Positions 24,367 through 33,476 of a DNA stretch of 64,000 nucleotides are shown here, in pieces. The notes beneath the pieces were generated by a model, which was not told where the DNA came from, ran no database searches, and worked only from the letters and a program-made list of their open reading frames with translations. How positions within the stretch are numbered: position 1 is the first letter of the stretch; each line of letters starts with the position of its first letter. Made by a program: the position numbers and the translations under genes. Source of the DNA: Bacteroidota bacterium (lineage in GTDB: Bacteria; Bacteroidota; Bacteroidia; Cytophagales; Cyclobacteriaceae); contig JAEYWY010000025.1 of NCBI GenBank assembly GCA_023428695.1, positions 1-64,000 on the forward strand. Direction: 5' to 3'.

Positions 24367-25332
24367 ATGGATCTGTTTTTGGGCATCGAACCAAAAACAT
24401 ATATGGACCCATTCTCACAAATCATTATCGACGCTGTCGACAAGACGAAGAATGCTGTCGTCAGGATTGACGTGTTCAGGAAAGGAAAGGACGGTAAACT
24501 GAAGCCGGGCGGCTCGGGATCAGGTTTTATCTTTTCGACCGACGGCCTTGTATTCACCAATAGCCATGTCGTTGACGGTGCGGAAAAAATCATGGTGAGC
24601 CTTCTGAACGAAAACGAAATCGAAGGCTTCCTCATCGGAAAAGATCCGGATACCGACCTCGCTATTCTGAAAATCTACACGGAAGGGTATTCCGTCGCGC
24701 GGCTGGGCAACGCCTCGGATATACGCATCGGGCAATTCGTCATCGCGATTGGCAACCCATACGGATATCAGCACACAGTCACAACGGGTGTTGTAAGCGC
24801 ACTCGGTCGGACATTACGAACACAATCAGGAAGGCTGGTTGACAACGTGATTCAATCCGACGCAGCACTTAATCCGGGAAATTCAGGCGGACCTATGATC
24901 AATATGGATGGCGAAGTGATCGGTGTAAACACGGCAATCATTCAGGGAGCACAAAGCTTAAGTTTTTCGGTTGACATCGACACGGCCAAGGAAATCGCCG
25001 GCCAGCTTCTTCGGGATGGAACTGTGTTCAAGGCATACCTTGGCGCAATGTTACAGGAAGTCCCGATCAATCCGAAAATCCGGCTACATCATAACCTGTC
25101 AAATCAAAAAGGATTATTCATTACAAAAATTGAAGAAAACTCACCGGCTTCACGGTCGCAACTTATGGAAGGCGATATCATCATATCGTTCAACAACAAG
25201 ATTGTGCCCACATCGCATGAACTTTTCCGCGAACTGAGCCGCCGGGAAATCCTTCAAATGATTGACGTCGTGGTTTTGCGGCACACCGAACTGCTTCAAT
25301 TAACAATCACGCCGGCACAACGCAGGTCCTAG
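24367..25332 (+). CDS. HtrA/DegP-like trypsin-PDZ serine protease without signal peptide
   Basis: A 321-residue S1C-family protease: trypsin-like domain with His in FTNSHVVDG, Asp in DTDLAIL and Ser in LNPGNSGGP (near residue 174), then one PDZ domain (about residues 220-315, GLFITKIEENSPASRSQLMEGDIIISFN). I see no signal peptide or membrane helix in front of the protease domain, unlike most HtrA proteins, so it may act in the cytoplasm. ATG 24403 is an alternative start (12 residues shorter). Its stop overlaps that of the convergent RNA helicase within CTAG at 25329-25332. Confidence 0.9.
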   Translation: MDLFLGIEPKTYMDPFSQIIIDAVDKTKNAVVRIDVFRKGKDGKLKPGGSGSGFIFSTDGLVFTNSHVVDGAEKIMVSLLNENEIEGFLIGKDPDTDLAILKIYTEGYSVARLGNASDIRIGQFVIAIGNPYGYQHTVTTGVVSALGRTLRTQSGRLVDNVIQSDAALNPGNSGGPMINMDGEVIGVNTAIIQGAQSLSFSVDIDTAKEIAGQLLRDGTVFKAYLGAMLQEVPINPKIRLHHNLSNQKGLFITKIEENSPASRSQLMEGDIIISFNNKIVPTSHELFRELSRREILQMIDVVVLRHTELLQLTITPAQRRS

Positions 25333-27032
25333 CGCCATTTACGGGTACGCGAAGCTTTTTCGCGTACGTGCCTGTTGCCACGGGCAGGAGACTTGCTTCT
25401 CGATTCACGCCGTTTGGGTTTGGAATCCGATTCGCGCTTCTCCGTCACTTCTACACGAACCTGTCTGCCTTTGTATGTGATTCCGTTAAGCCCATTCAAG
25501 GCATCTTCTGCCATGGAGGGATCCACTTCAAAGAAAGAGTACGCACCCTTAAGGTCGATGCGGCCAATATTCTTTTTCGAAATACCGGCATAATCATCGA
25601 TCAACTCAATGAGTCGTGAAACATCCACACCGTCCATCTTTCCAACGTTGATGAATATCCGCGTACCAGATCGGTAACTATCAGAACCACCTGCGCCCCG
25701 CGTTGCATCCGCATTCAGGTCCGGCGCATTGCGATAGTAGTCGAGGAAACGATTAAACTCGATTGACGCAAATCGTTTGATCAGATCTTCGCGCGAAAGG
25801 TCTTTGAATTCTTCAAATACCTGCGGGAGGAACTCACCGATTTCGGCCTCGTTTACCTTTACCTCATGAACCTTGTGCATCAATGAGAGCAGTTGCTTCT
25901 GACAAACATCGGGACCTGTAGGTATCATCATCCGCGTAAACGGAGACTTGAGTGTCTTTTCAATTTGTTTAACCTTACCAAGTTCCTTCTTTGTGATCAT
26001 CGCTATTGAAACGCCCTTCTTCCCTGCCCTCGCGGTTCTTCCGCTTCGATGGGTATAAAACTCCATTTCATCAGGGATATTCATGTGAATAACATGCGTG
26101 ATGTCATCAACATCAATTCCGCGAGCAGCCACATCGGTAGCAACGAGGATTTGGAGTGATCGGTCGCGAAACTTCATCATCACGCGATCACGCTGTTGCT
26201 GTGTAAGATCACCATGAAGCGAATCTGCATTGTAACCATCTTTCATCAGCATCTCCGCCACACGTTGTGTGTCGATTCGCGTTCTACAGAAGATCAATCC
26301 AAAGATATCGGGATTGAAATCGAGGATTCGCTTCAGCGCGAGGAAACGATCCTTCTCCTGGACCAGCACATAGAAGTGATCGATGTTTGCGTTTCCGGTG
26401 TTCTTCTCACCAACGGTAAGTTCGTGGGGATCATTCATGTAGTTCTTCATGATTGCCCGTACTTCCTTTGGCATCGTAGCCGAAAACAACCACGTATTCT
26501 TTTCCTCGGGAGTGAATGACAGAATTTTATCAAGGTCTTCCTTGAAACCCATGTTGAGCATTTCATCAGCCTCGTCAAGCACCACGTACTTTACCGTTGC
26601 AAGATTGATGGCTTTGCGGTCAATAAGATCAATAAGACGTCCGGGTGTGGCGACGATGATTTGTGCACCTTTTTTCACCTTGCGAATCTGCTCGCTTATA
26701 CTGGCGCCACCGTAGACGGCGACGATGTTAAACGTCTTGAATTTCTCGCTGAAGTTTTCGAGGTCACTTGTAATCTGCAGTCCCAGTTCACGTGTGGGAG
26801 CCAGGACAAGTGCCTGTGTCTGTGGTTTGCGGTCGTCGACAAGTTCGAGGAGCGGAAGGCCAAAGGCAGCAGTTTTTCCCGTACCAGTTTGGGCAAGCCC
26901 TACAAAATCGCGGTTTCCGGTCAATAAAACAGGAATTGCCTGCTCCTGGATGGGGGTAGGAACTTCAAAGCCGATCTGTTGAACCGATTCGACCAATCCC
27001 CTGGAGAGTCCAAGGGTTTCAAAAGATTTCAT
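25329..27032 (-). CDS. DEAD-box RNA helicase with DbpA-type RNA-binding domain
   Basis: A 567-residue helicase of the CsdA/DeaD type. The core has the Q motif (GFEVPTPIQEQAIP), motif I AQTGTGKT (near residue 48), PTRELGLQ, motif II DEAD (VVLDEADEMLNMG), SAT, and HRSGRTARAGKKG in domain 2. A DbpA RNA-binding domain (about residues 478-550, RIFINVGKMDGVDVSRL...GRIDLKGAYSFFEV) and a basic Arg/Lys-Ser tail follow. Likely roles are ribosome assembly and mRNA unwinding, often cold-induced. The leader from the -7 element at 27108-27101 is about 63 bases, long for this genome and possibly regulatory. Confidence 0.94.
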   Translation of the reverse strand: MKSFETLGLSRGLVESVQQIGFEVPTPIQEQAIPVLLTGNRDFVGLAQTGTGKTAAFGLPLLELVDDRKPQTQALVLAPTRELGLQITSDLENFSEKFKTFNIVAVYGGASISEQIRKVKKGAQIIVATPGRLIDLIDRKAINLATVKYVVLDEADEMLNMGFKEDLDKILSFTPEEKNTWLFSATMPKEVRAIMKNYMNDPHELTVGEKNTGNANIDHFYVLVQEKDRFLALKRILDFNPDIFGLIFCRTRIDTQRVAEMLMKDGYNADSLHGDLTQQQRDRVMMKFRDRSLQILVATDVAARGIDVDDITHVIHMNIPDEMEFYTHRSGRTARAGKKGVSIAMITKKELGKVKQIEKTLKSPFTRMMIPTGPDVCQKQLLSLMHKVHEVKVNEAEIGEFLPQVFEEFKDLSREDLIKRFASIEFNRFLDYYRNAPDLNADATRGAGGSDSYRSGTRIFINVGKMDGVDVSRLIELIDDYAGISKKNIGRIDLKGAYSFFEVDPSMAEDALNGLNGITYKGRQVRVEVTEKRESDSKPKRRESRSKSPARGNRHVREKASRTRKWR

Positions 27033-27100
27033 GTATTTTTCGATGATTAAGGGCTGGACAAATTACATTGCTTTTACCATCAGCCCGGGTGATTAAGCGG

Positions 27101-27108
27101 CAAAGGTA
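27101..27108 (-). promoter_or_regulatory. -7 element TACCTTTG of the DEAD-box helicase gene
   Basis: An exact TAnnTTTG match on the minus strand, placing the start of transcription near 27095, about 63 bases before the ATG at 27032. Confidence 0.55.
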
Positions 27109-27159
27109 CGCCATTTAATTTAGAAAACGACGGCGGTAACAAATTCCGACCGGGCGTGT

Positions 27160-27167
27160 TAGATTTG
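27160..27167 (+). promoter_or_regulatory. -7 element TAGATTTG of the S9 peptidase gene
   Basis: An exact TAnnTTTG match 30 bases before ATG 27198. Confidence 0.55.
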
Positions 27168-27197
27168 CAACCTCAGTTTTATTGTTAAAGTACAGCC

Positions 27198-29414
27198 ATG
27201 ATAACCATTAACCGCCTCAAAGGATTCATTTTCCTTTTATTATTTCTCGTAATTCTGCTTCCGGCAATGTCCCAGGGACAGGGCAACATCCGCTGGACAA
27301 AGGACGGGAACGCGTATTACCGAATTGAAGACAACGAAATTGTCGAATACACCCTGCCTGCCGATGCCCGCAAGGTGCTCGTCACGAAACAACAGCTTAC
27401 ACCTTCCGGACAGTCTGCGCCATTAAAGGTGAATCTTTTTCATTTGTCGGACGACGCCGGCAAGCTCTTGATTTATACCAACGCAACTCGTGTATGGCGT
27501 ATCAACACGCGAGGCGACTACTGGGTACTTGATCTCAAAACCAATCAACTAAAGAAACTCGGTCAGGGTCGCCCGGATGCCTCCCTGATGTTTGCCAAGT
27601 TTTCACCCGATGGCACAAAGGTCGCATATGTGAGCGAATACAATGTCTATGTTGAAGACATCGCGACAGGTACAATCACACCGCTTACCACTGATGGCAC
27701 GCGCAAGTTTATCAACGGCACGTTTGATTGGGTGTATGAAGAAGAGTTCGCATGCCGCGACGGTATCCGCTGGAGCACCGACAGCAAATCGGTTTTGTAC
27801 TGGCAGATCGACGCCCGACCGACACGTGACTATTACATGATCAATAACACAGATTCTGTTTATTCAAAAGTTATCCCGGTGGAGTACCCGAAAGTTGGAG
27901 AGCAACCTTCAGCGTGCAGGCTTGGCGTTGCCAACATCGGCACTGCAAAAACGACGTGGCTGAATATTCCCGGCGATCCGCGTGAACACTACATCGTGCG
28001 TGCAGAATACATACCGAATACGAACGAAATCCTGCTGCAGCAACTTAACCGCAAGCAGAATGTGAGTGTCATCTATCGTGCCAACGCCCAGACCGGTGCC
28101 GCTTCAGGTATCTTTCAGGAAGAAGACCCGGCGTGGGTGGATGTCTACACACCTACAAGCGCAGAAAATCCCTATGCAGTGGATTTCCGTCACACATTCA
28201 ACTGGCTCGCTGGTGGCAAAGAGTTTCTTTGGGAAAGTGAAAAGGACGGATGGCGTCACGCATACCGTATCAGCAGCGATGGAAAGAGCGAGACGCTTGT
28301 AACACCCGGAAATTACGACGTGATGTCTGTCAAGGCAATCGACGAAAAAGGTGGTTACCTGTATTACCTGGCATCACCGGAAAACGCCACGCAAAAATAT
28401 CTTTATCGCATCAGGCTGAATGGAAAGGGAAAACCTGAATTGCTCACACCCGAAAATCAAAAAGGAACGCACAACTATTCGGTATCGCCTAACGCGAAAT
28501 TCGCGCGTCACACATTTTCAAATATCTCAACCAAACCACTTGCGGAGACGATCAGTCTTCCCAAACACACCGCGTTGAAGGAAAACGAAAGCATTGCTAA
28601 AAAGATGGCTTCGGCGAAAGAGGATTCGCACACAGAGTTTTTCAAAGTCAAAATTGATGAGGGCGTTGAACTCGACGGCTGGATGGTGAAGCCTGCAAAC
28701 TTCGATGCTTCCAAAAAGTACCCGGTCGTCTTTTATGTTTACACTGAACCATGGGGACAAAACGTAACTGATTCATACGGCTCTTCGAACAACTTCCTTT
28801 ACGCCGGCGACATGCGTCAGGATGGATACATTTATATTTCTATCGACAACCGCGGAACGCCGGTGCCAAAAGGGCGCGAATTCAGGAAGTCAATTTACCG
28901 CAAGGTAGGCCAGATCAACATCGATGATCAGGCGAAGGCTGCGAAGGAAGTTCTCAAGTGGCCATTCATTGATCCGGAACGTGTAGCCGTATGGGGATGG
29001 AGTGGCGGTGGGTCCGCGACGCTCAACCTGATGTTCCGTTACCCTGAAATTTATAAGACCGGTATAGCCATTGCAGCGGTATCAAACCTGCTTACGTACG
29101 ATAACATTTATCAGGAACGCTACATGGGACTTCCTCAGGAAAACATGCAGGATTTCATCAAAGGTTCACCGATCACACATGCGCGTAACCTTTCCGGTAA
29201 CCTGCTTTTGATTCACGGTACCGGCGACGATAACGTTCACTTTCAAAATGCCGAGATGCTGGTAAATGAACTGGTTAAACACAATAAGCAATTCCAGTAC
29301 ATGGCTTATCCAAACCGTTCGCATGGCATGTCCGAAGGAGAAGGTACGTTCGTGCACCTTTTAACACTCTACACAAAATATTTAAAGGAACACTGTCCTC
29401 CGGGAGGCAAATAG
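27198..29414 (+). CDS. S9 family peptidase, dipeptidyl-peptidase IV type
   Basis: A 738-residue exported peptidase. A signal peptide (FIFLLLFLVILLPAMSQGQ) is followed by a DPP-IV N-terminal eight-bladed propeller (about residues 100-450; DWVYEEEFACRDGIRWSTD holds the family's paired Glu that bind the substrate amino terminus) and an alpha/beta-hydrolase domain. The triad is Ser in WGWSGGGSATLN, Asp in HGTGDDNVHFQN and His in NRSHGMSEG. It should remove Xaa-Pro dipeptides from oligopeptides in the periplasm. The nucleophile elbow GWSGGGS differs slightly from the usual GWSYGGY. It is closed by a bidirectional terminator. Confidence 0.95.
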   Translation: MITINRLKGFIFLLLFLVILLPAMSQGQGNIRWTKDGNAYYRIEDNEIVEYTLPADARKVLVTKQQLTPSGQSAPLKVNLFHLSDDAGKLLIYTNATRVWRINTRGDYWVLDLKTNQLKKLGQGRPDASLMFAKFSPDGTKVAYVSEYNVYVEDIATGTITPLTTDGTRKFINGTFDWVYEEEFACRDGIRWSTDSKSVLYWQIDARPTRDYYMINNTDSVYSKVIPVEYPKVGEQPSACRLGVANIGTAKTTWLNIPGDPREHYIVRAEYIPNTNEILLQQLNRKQNVSVIYRANAQTGAASGIFQEEDPAWVDVYTPTSAENPYAVDFRHTFNWLAGGKEFLWESEKDGWRHAYRISSDGKSETLVTPGNYDVMSVKAIDEKGGYLYYLASPENATQKYLYRIRLNGKGKPELLTPENQKGTHNYSVSPNAKFARHTFSNISTKPLAETISLPKHTALKENESIAKKMASAKEDSHTEFFKVKIDEGVELDGWMVKPANFDASKKYPVVFYVYTEPWGQNVTDSYGSSNNFLYAGDMRQDGYIYISIDNRGTPVPKGREFRKSIYRKVGQINIDDQAKAAKEVLKWPFIDPERVAVWGWSGGGSATLNLMFRYPEIYKTGIAIAAVSNLLTYDNIYQERYMGLPQENMQDFIKGSPITHARNLSGNLLLIHGTGDDNVHFQNAEMLVNELVKHNKQFQYMAYPNRSHGMSEGEGTFVHLLTLYTKYLKEHCPPGGK

Positions 29415-29420
29415 ACCACT

Positions 29421-29455
29421 AAAAAAGTGGCGGAAATCAACCGCCACTTTTTTTA
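29421..29455. terminator. Bidirectional terminator
   Basis: AAAAAAGTGGCGG (29421-29433) pairs with CCGCCACTTTTTTT (29441-29454), giving a strong stem with A/T runs on both sides. It lies between convergent genes, overlapping the 3' end of the next gene by a few bases. Confidence 0.9.
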
Positions 29456-30478
29456 TGCTATCCTCACACGAATTTTTAGGGCTTCCCGCGGATTTGTTTT
29501 TAAGAGTTGATCCATTTCGCGCGGTCCGAACCCGTATTTTCTCAGGGCAGGGTACAATTTTTTCGCGATCGTCACATAGCCTCGAACGTCACTATTTTCG
29601 CCTTTCGCGGGATCATACCACCCGGCGTCGTGTGAAATCAACGTTCTGTGAAGGTATCTGTGATCACGCATGGAACTCAGCATCGCAGCATATTGCTCGA
29701 CGTTGTCGTCATTCATGCCATCGAGGCTAACCCAGGCGCCAAGTGATGCGATCCTTTCATGGAGCGTTGGATCCATTTCGGTCTGCGCATGTACCCAGAT
29801 AAATGCCTCAGGCAATACTCTTAGTTCTTCCAGTATGGTTACTTGCTCCAGCGCAGGAATGAACGGACCCGTATGAGACGCAATCGTGAGTCCGGTTCGT
29901 TTATGTGTGATCGCCGCTGCTTCGATCAGTTTGCGCGACATTTCAGAAAGCTTGCCGGGGTTGACGCTGATTTTGATTAAGCCGGGTTTGATGCCAGTGC
30001 CGTCGATGCCGGTTTCCCATTCCCGTATCCAGCGTGTTGCAAGCTGAGCAGCTGATTCCGTAAAGGCATGCTCCGGCAGATACTTGTGATCAGAACCGCC
30101 ATAGTATCCTGTGTTTGTAACGATATTAATTCCCGATGCCTCTGAAAGTCTTTGAAGCAGCGTCACGTCGCGGCCGAGATAGTTGGGTGTGCAGTCCACA
30201 AATGTCTTACCGCCTGACGCCCGGAACTGTCTGAGATACGGGAGCATCATATCAATCACGTCGTCGTGATTCCAGCGCGACGGATTTATTTTGGCCGCAC
30301 CAATGAAGTCAACCAGTATATGCTCGTGAACTAACGTTATGCCTATCTGACCTGCATCCAATGGCCCGGCGACAGTCATCACCACCGACGGTTGACTGTT
30401 CCCATTCACGAGCCCCGTTCCGAGTAACGCGGTACCCGTTAGCCCGGCAACCTTCTTGACAAACGTGCGCCGTTGCAT
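29453..30478 (-). CDS. Phosphotriesterase-family (PTE-like) metal-dependent hydrolase, Tat-type signal
   Basis: A 341-residue amidohydrolase of the phosphotriesterase / PTE-like lactonase family. The binuclear metal site is visible: HEH near residue 51, Lys for carbamylation in LIKISV (near 170), His in IASHTGP, His in WVHAQTE and Asp in ISHDAGW. The N-terminus QRRTFVKKVAGLTGTALLG has a twin-arginine-like motif, so it may be exported folded. The gene ends 4 bases after the start of the terminator and begins 4 bases after the SMP-30 stop; the two form an operon. Family members hydrolyse lactones or phosphotriesters; the natural substrate is unknown. Confidence 0.9.
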   Translation of the reverse strand: MQRRTFVKKVAGLTGTALLGTGLVNGNSQPSVVMTVAGPLDAGQIGITLVHEHILVDFIGAAKINPSRWNHDDVIDMMLPYLRQFRASGGKTFVDCTPNYLGRDVTLLQRLSEASGINIVTNTGYYGGSDHKYLPEHAFTESAAQLATRWIREWETGIDGTGIKPGLIKISVNPGKLSEMSRKLIEAAAITHKRTGLTIASHTGPFIPALEQVTILEELRVLPEAFIWVHAQTEMDPTLHERIASLGAWVSLDGMNDDNVEQYAAMLSSMRDHRYLHRTLISHDAGWYDPAKGENSDVRGYVTIAKKLYPALRKYGFGPREMDQLLKTNPREALKIRVRIA

Positions 30479-30482
30479 ATTG

Positions 30483-31340
30483 TCATTTCAGGGAAAATGC
30501 AAGTAGTTTTCCTTCAGACATCTGTGGTATCAGGAGTACGTTACCTGTAGCCAGCGCAAGATCGGCGGTGCCCATGTTGTACGAACCAATTTCTTTGTCA
30601 ATACCCTTGTTGTCAACGAAGAAAATTTTCCCGGCGATCCAGTCGGATACAATGAAGCCGTTTTTGTATGCTGCAAGTCCATCGCCGTTCGCGAAAGGTT
30701 TAGAGATCTCTGTTACTTTCTTATCCTTCAAGGAGATTTTATAAATCCTGCCTTTCACGGCATTTGGCGTTTCGTCGCTGGCAACCTGGCCCCAGCTTGC
30801 AACGAAAATTTCATTTCCTTTAACGAAAAGGCCATTCGGAAAATCAAGTTTTTCGTCTGCAAACCACTGTTCGATCTTGTCGTTACTGATCCTGTAGATT
30901 ACATTGATGAACGTGTCGGAAATGTAGACGTCGCCATTGCCGGCTATTGCCAGGTCATTGAGGAATGTTGCGCCCGGTGCGGAATACTTTTTCTCAATGC
31001 TGCCGGTTGCGATATCAATAACAGCAACCTGATCAATATCCGACACATAGAGTTTGCCGTTGTCAATGCCCATTCCTTTGGGCGCATCCAGACCTGTTAC
31101 CCATTTTTGATTGACAATTTTTCCGTTCTTATCGATCTGTGAGATGTAGCCGCTGCCGTCCTTCTGGGTTGGATCACCGGTAACATTGGCCACGTAGTAC
31201 ATATTTTGCTTCTCATCAAAAATGACGGACTCCGGGGCCTCGAGCCCCGAGACTTCCCACAGGTTGGTGAGAGTCTGTGCATTCACTTCAATGCAAACAA
31301 CTACCAGAAGCGCCAGGCAGGCTAATAAAGGGTTTTTCAT
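30483..31340 (-). CDS. Exported SMP-30/gluconolactonase-like protein
   Basis: A 285-residue six-bladed propeller of the SMP-30/gluconolactonase/LRE type with signal peptide MKNPLLACLALLVVVCIEVNAQ. Blade motifs are GLEAPESVIFDEKQNMYYVANV, DAPKGMGIDNGKLYVSDID and FLNDLAIAGNGDVYISDT; Glu and Asp in these positions are the calcium ligands in the family. It is the first gene of the operon with the PTE-like hydrolase, so the two may act on related lactones in the periplasm. A TACTTTTC -7-like element (31367-31360) is about 20 bases before the ATG. Confidence 0.85.
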   Translation of the reverse strand: MKNPLLACLALLVVVCIEVNAQTLTNLWEVSGLEAPESVIFDEKQNMYYVANVTGDPTQKDGSGYISQIDKNGKIVNQKWVTGLDAPKGMGIDNGKLYVSDIDQVAVIDIATGSIEKKYSAPGATFLNDLAIAGNGDVYISDTFINVIYRISNDKIEQWFADEKLDFPNGLFVKGNEIFVASWGQVASDETPNAVKGRIYKISLKDKKVTEISKPFANGDGLAAYKNGFIVSDWIAGKIFFVDNKGIDKEIGSYNMGTADLALATGNVLLIPQMSEGKLLAFSLK

Positions 31341-31417
31341 ATTTGTCTTTTGTTTAACAGAAAAGTACTACAGGTACGCGATTTTTAAAAAAGACATCCA
31401 TCATACACCGGAAAAAA

Positions 31418-31449
31418 CAAAGGATACGCCATATGACGTATCCTTTTTA
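31418..31449. terminator. Hairpin AAAGGATAC/GTATCCTTTTT
   Basis: AAAGGATAC pairs with GTATCCTTT around a 9-base loop, followed by T-rich sequence. It lies upstream of the SMP-30 gene and downstream of the tRNA-Ala region; it may terminate transcription arriving from either side. Confidence 0.55.
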
Positions 31450-31462
31450 TGTCGAAAATCCC

Positions 31463-31482
31463 GTCCCGATGCCAATCGGGAC
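31463..31482. repeat. 8-bp perfect hairpin GTCCCGAT/ATCGGGAC
   Basis: GTCCCGAT-GCCA-ATCGGGAC is a perfect stem with a tetraloop and no T-run, in an intergenic region near tRNA-Ala. It resembles a REP-like element and not a terminator. Confidence 0.4.
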
Positions 31483-31508
31483 AACCCGATGAGTTTGAAA
31501 AAAGAAGA

Positions 31509-31571
31509 TCAATCCTGATAACGTTAAGGGCTTGAGTCAATCCTGGTGATCCTTCAATCCCTTAATCCCAG
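31509..31571 (+). repeat. AATCC-type repeat abutting tRNA-Ala
   Basis: TCAATCCTG occurs twice (31509 and 31537), followed by ATCCTTCAATCCC and the AATCCCAG end, only 3 bases from the tRNA-Ala 3' end. It shares units with 8606-8639 and with the arms of the GxxExxY cassette. Confidence 0.55.
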
Positions 31572-31574
31572 TTG

Positions 31575-31647
31575 TGGAGAATATCGGAGTCGAACCGATG
31601 ACCTCTTCCATGCCATGGAAGCGCTCTAGCCAGCTGAGCTAATCCCC
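31575..31647 (-). tRNA. tRNA-Ala (GGC)
   Basis: The minus strand reads GGGGATTAGCTCAGCTGG..., with anticodon stem CTTCC/GGAAG and loop ATGGCAT giving anticodon GGC. The T loop is TTCGACT. The acceptor has one U-U mismatch and one G-U pair; discriminator A. CCA is not encoded. Confidence 0.94.
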
Positions 31648-31713
31648 CTTAAAATATCGGCCAAAAATAGATTTAATTTTGATTCAAGCAAAGCGTCTTC
31701 ATCGATCGGGCGC

Positions 31714-32430
31714 CTAATTCCCCATCTGCCGGCTTTCGATGAACTCCCGGAATGCTTTCCGGTAGCTTTCGCTGATCGGGATGTGTTCGTTTCCGATTCG
31801 GATCTCTCCTTTGTGCACAGCGTCGATTGCCTCGATGGCAACTATGTAGGAATGGTGAACGCGAATGAATTTGTTCGCCGGCAACTGGTCTTCGAGCACT
31901 TTAAGCCGTTGAAGTGTCGTGATTTTTTGTCCGCGCATGTGAATCGTAACGTAGTCTTTCATGCCTTCGACAAAAAGAATATTGTCAAACGCTACCTTCA
32001 CAAGCCGCGTTCCATCCTTGACGAAAACGTAGGTTTGTTCCTCCTTCTTTGTATCTACCGGGATGCGTTCCGGCGAACCCATACGTTGGTTGACTTTCTC
32101 CACCGCTTTCACAAAACGTTCAAAGGTTATTGGCTTCAGCAGGTAGTCGACAACATCGAGTTCATAACCTTCGAGTGCATATTGAGAGTAAGCCGTCGTT
32201 AACACGACAAAGGGTTTCTTCTGAAGCGTTTTCAGCAGCGATATTCCCGTAAGTTCGGGCATCTGAATATCGAGAAACAGCAAGTCTACCTGTTCCTTGC
32301 GAAGGATTTCCAATGCGGCAAGCGGGTTTGACGACGCCTGGATTAGTTTCAGGTACGGCACTTTCTGAACGTATTCCGTAAGCAGGTTACGTGCAAGAGG
32401 TTCGTCTTCAACGATCAGACAAGTAATCAT
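31714..32430 (-). CDS. LytTR-family response regulator
   Basis: A 238-residue two-domain regulator: receiver (phospho-acceptor Asp in DLLFLDIQMPELTG near residue 54; Lys in LLKPITFERF) and C-terminal LytTR DNA-binding domain (about residues 130-235, FIRVHHSYIVAIEAIDAV). Its start overlaps the sensor kinase gene by 4 bp, the usual arrangement for LytS/LytTR pairs in Bacteroidota. No target site is evident in the neighbourhood. Confidence 0.94.
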   Translation of the reverse strand: MITCLIVEDEPLARNLLTEYVQKVPYLKLIQASSNPLAALEILRKEQVDLLFLDIQMPELTGISLLKTLQKKPFVVLTTAYSQYALEGYELDVVDYLLKPITFERFVKAVEKVNQRMGSPERIPVDTKKEEQTYVFVKDGTRLVKVAFDNILFVEGMKDYVTIHMRGQKITTLQRLKVLEDQLPANKFIRVHHSYIVAIEAIDAVHKGEIRIGNEHIPISESYRKAFREFIESRQMGN

Positions 32431-33476
32431 GGTTGCCGGTTCAGCTGGAGTTTCAGTTCAATATAATACCTCTCGGCTTCATCTTCCACCCGGAGTTCAT
32501 GCCGACTGGGATACAACAATGCAAGCCGCCGTTTTACATTGGCCAGTCCGATGCCAGACTTCTCTGTCTTATCCGTTCCGTTGGTCTTGCTGTTTTCAAC
32601 TACAAAAACCAGTTCCTCGTCATCTGCCTGAATTAGTATGTTCACCCACGCGGCTGCGTTTGTGTTTGTGATGCCGTGTTTAAATGCATTTTCGAGAAAC
32701 GTAATCAGGATAAGCGGTGCGACCTGCACCTTTTCAGTTTCGCCCTGGATGTTCAGATTGATTGTCGTCTGATCATTAAGACGAAGCTTTTCGAGTGAAA
32801 TGTAGTTTTCAATGTATTCGATCTCCTTGCTGAGCGGAACCAGCGGATAGTTCGAGTCGTGAATCATGTATCGCATCACATGCGAAAGCTTCGCGATCAC
32901 TTCGGTAGTGTTCGGCGACTTTGAATACGCCAGGTAGTAAAGGTTATTGAGGGTGTTGAACAGAAAATGCGGATTGATCTGTGCCTTCAGGAAGCTGAGC
33001 TCTGCTGTAAGACGTTCTGTTTCGATTTCTTTTCGCGTTGCCTGAAACTCAAACCAGTCGCTGACAAACCGCAGAAATCCGATGAAAATTGCGATGAAGA
33101 GGGTGATTACCACCGACTGGACGATAAACATCGTCGAGTATGCAAACCTGTCCTGGTGTGTCAGCCCATCGATAACGAACCGCTGCCAGTAGACGCGCGC
33201 TACAATGACGACAATAAAGGGCCCAAGGAAATGCAGGATATATCGCAGCCAGCTTTTATGTTGCTGAAACCGGGGCAGCAGGTAAGAGTAGTTGAAGTAT
33301 GCGATGAACAGCATCAGGATGAAGTGCCCGATGAGGATGGAGATACCTTTTCCCCAGTCAAACGATTCAAAGCGCCGCGTAAAAACGGTAACCTGATAAA
33401 GGTTGAATGAGAGGTACACGCACCAGAAGGAAACGTGTAACCAAATGTTCTTGCTGCGGTCTATAAATGACGCCAT
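32427..33476 (-). CDS. LytS-like sensor histidine kinase
   Basis: A 349-residue kinase with four membrane helices in residues 10-160, then the His_kinase domain (PF06580): phospho-accepting His in LKAQINPHFLFNTLNNLYYLA (near residue 175) and an ATPase domain with the N box LENAFKHGI and the G box SGIGLANVKRRL. The frame extends to 33515, but a TATCTTTC -7-like element at 33501-33494 points to ATG 33476. It pairs with the LytTR regulator that it overlaps. The membrane part has no recognised sensor domain. Confidence 0.9.
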   Translation of the reverse strand: MASFIDRSKNIWLHVSFWCVYLSFNLYQVTVFTRRFESFDWGKGISILIGHFILMLFIAYFNYSYLLPRFQQHKSWLRYILHFLGPFIVVIVARVYWQRFVIDGLTHQDRFAYSTMFIVQSVVITLFIAIFIGFLRFVSDWFEFQATRKEIETERLTAELSFLKAQINPHFLFNTLNNLYYLAYSKSPNTTEVIAKLSHVMRYMIHDSNYPLVPLSKEIEYIENYISLEKLRLNDQTTINLNIQGETEKVQVAPLILITFLENAFKHGITNTNAAAWVNILIQADDEELVFVVENSKTNGTDKTEKSGIGLANVKRRLALLYPSRHELRVEDEAERYYIELKLQLNRQP

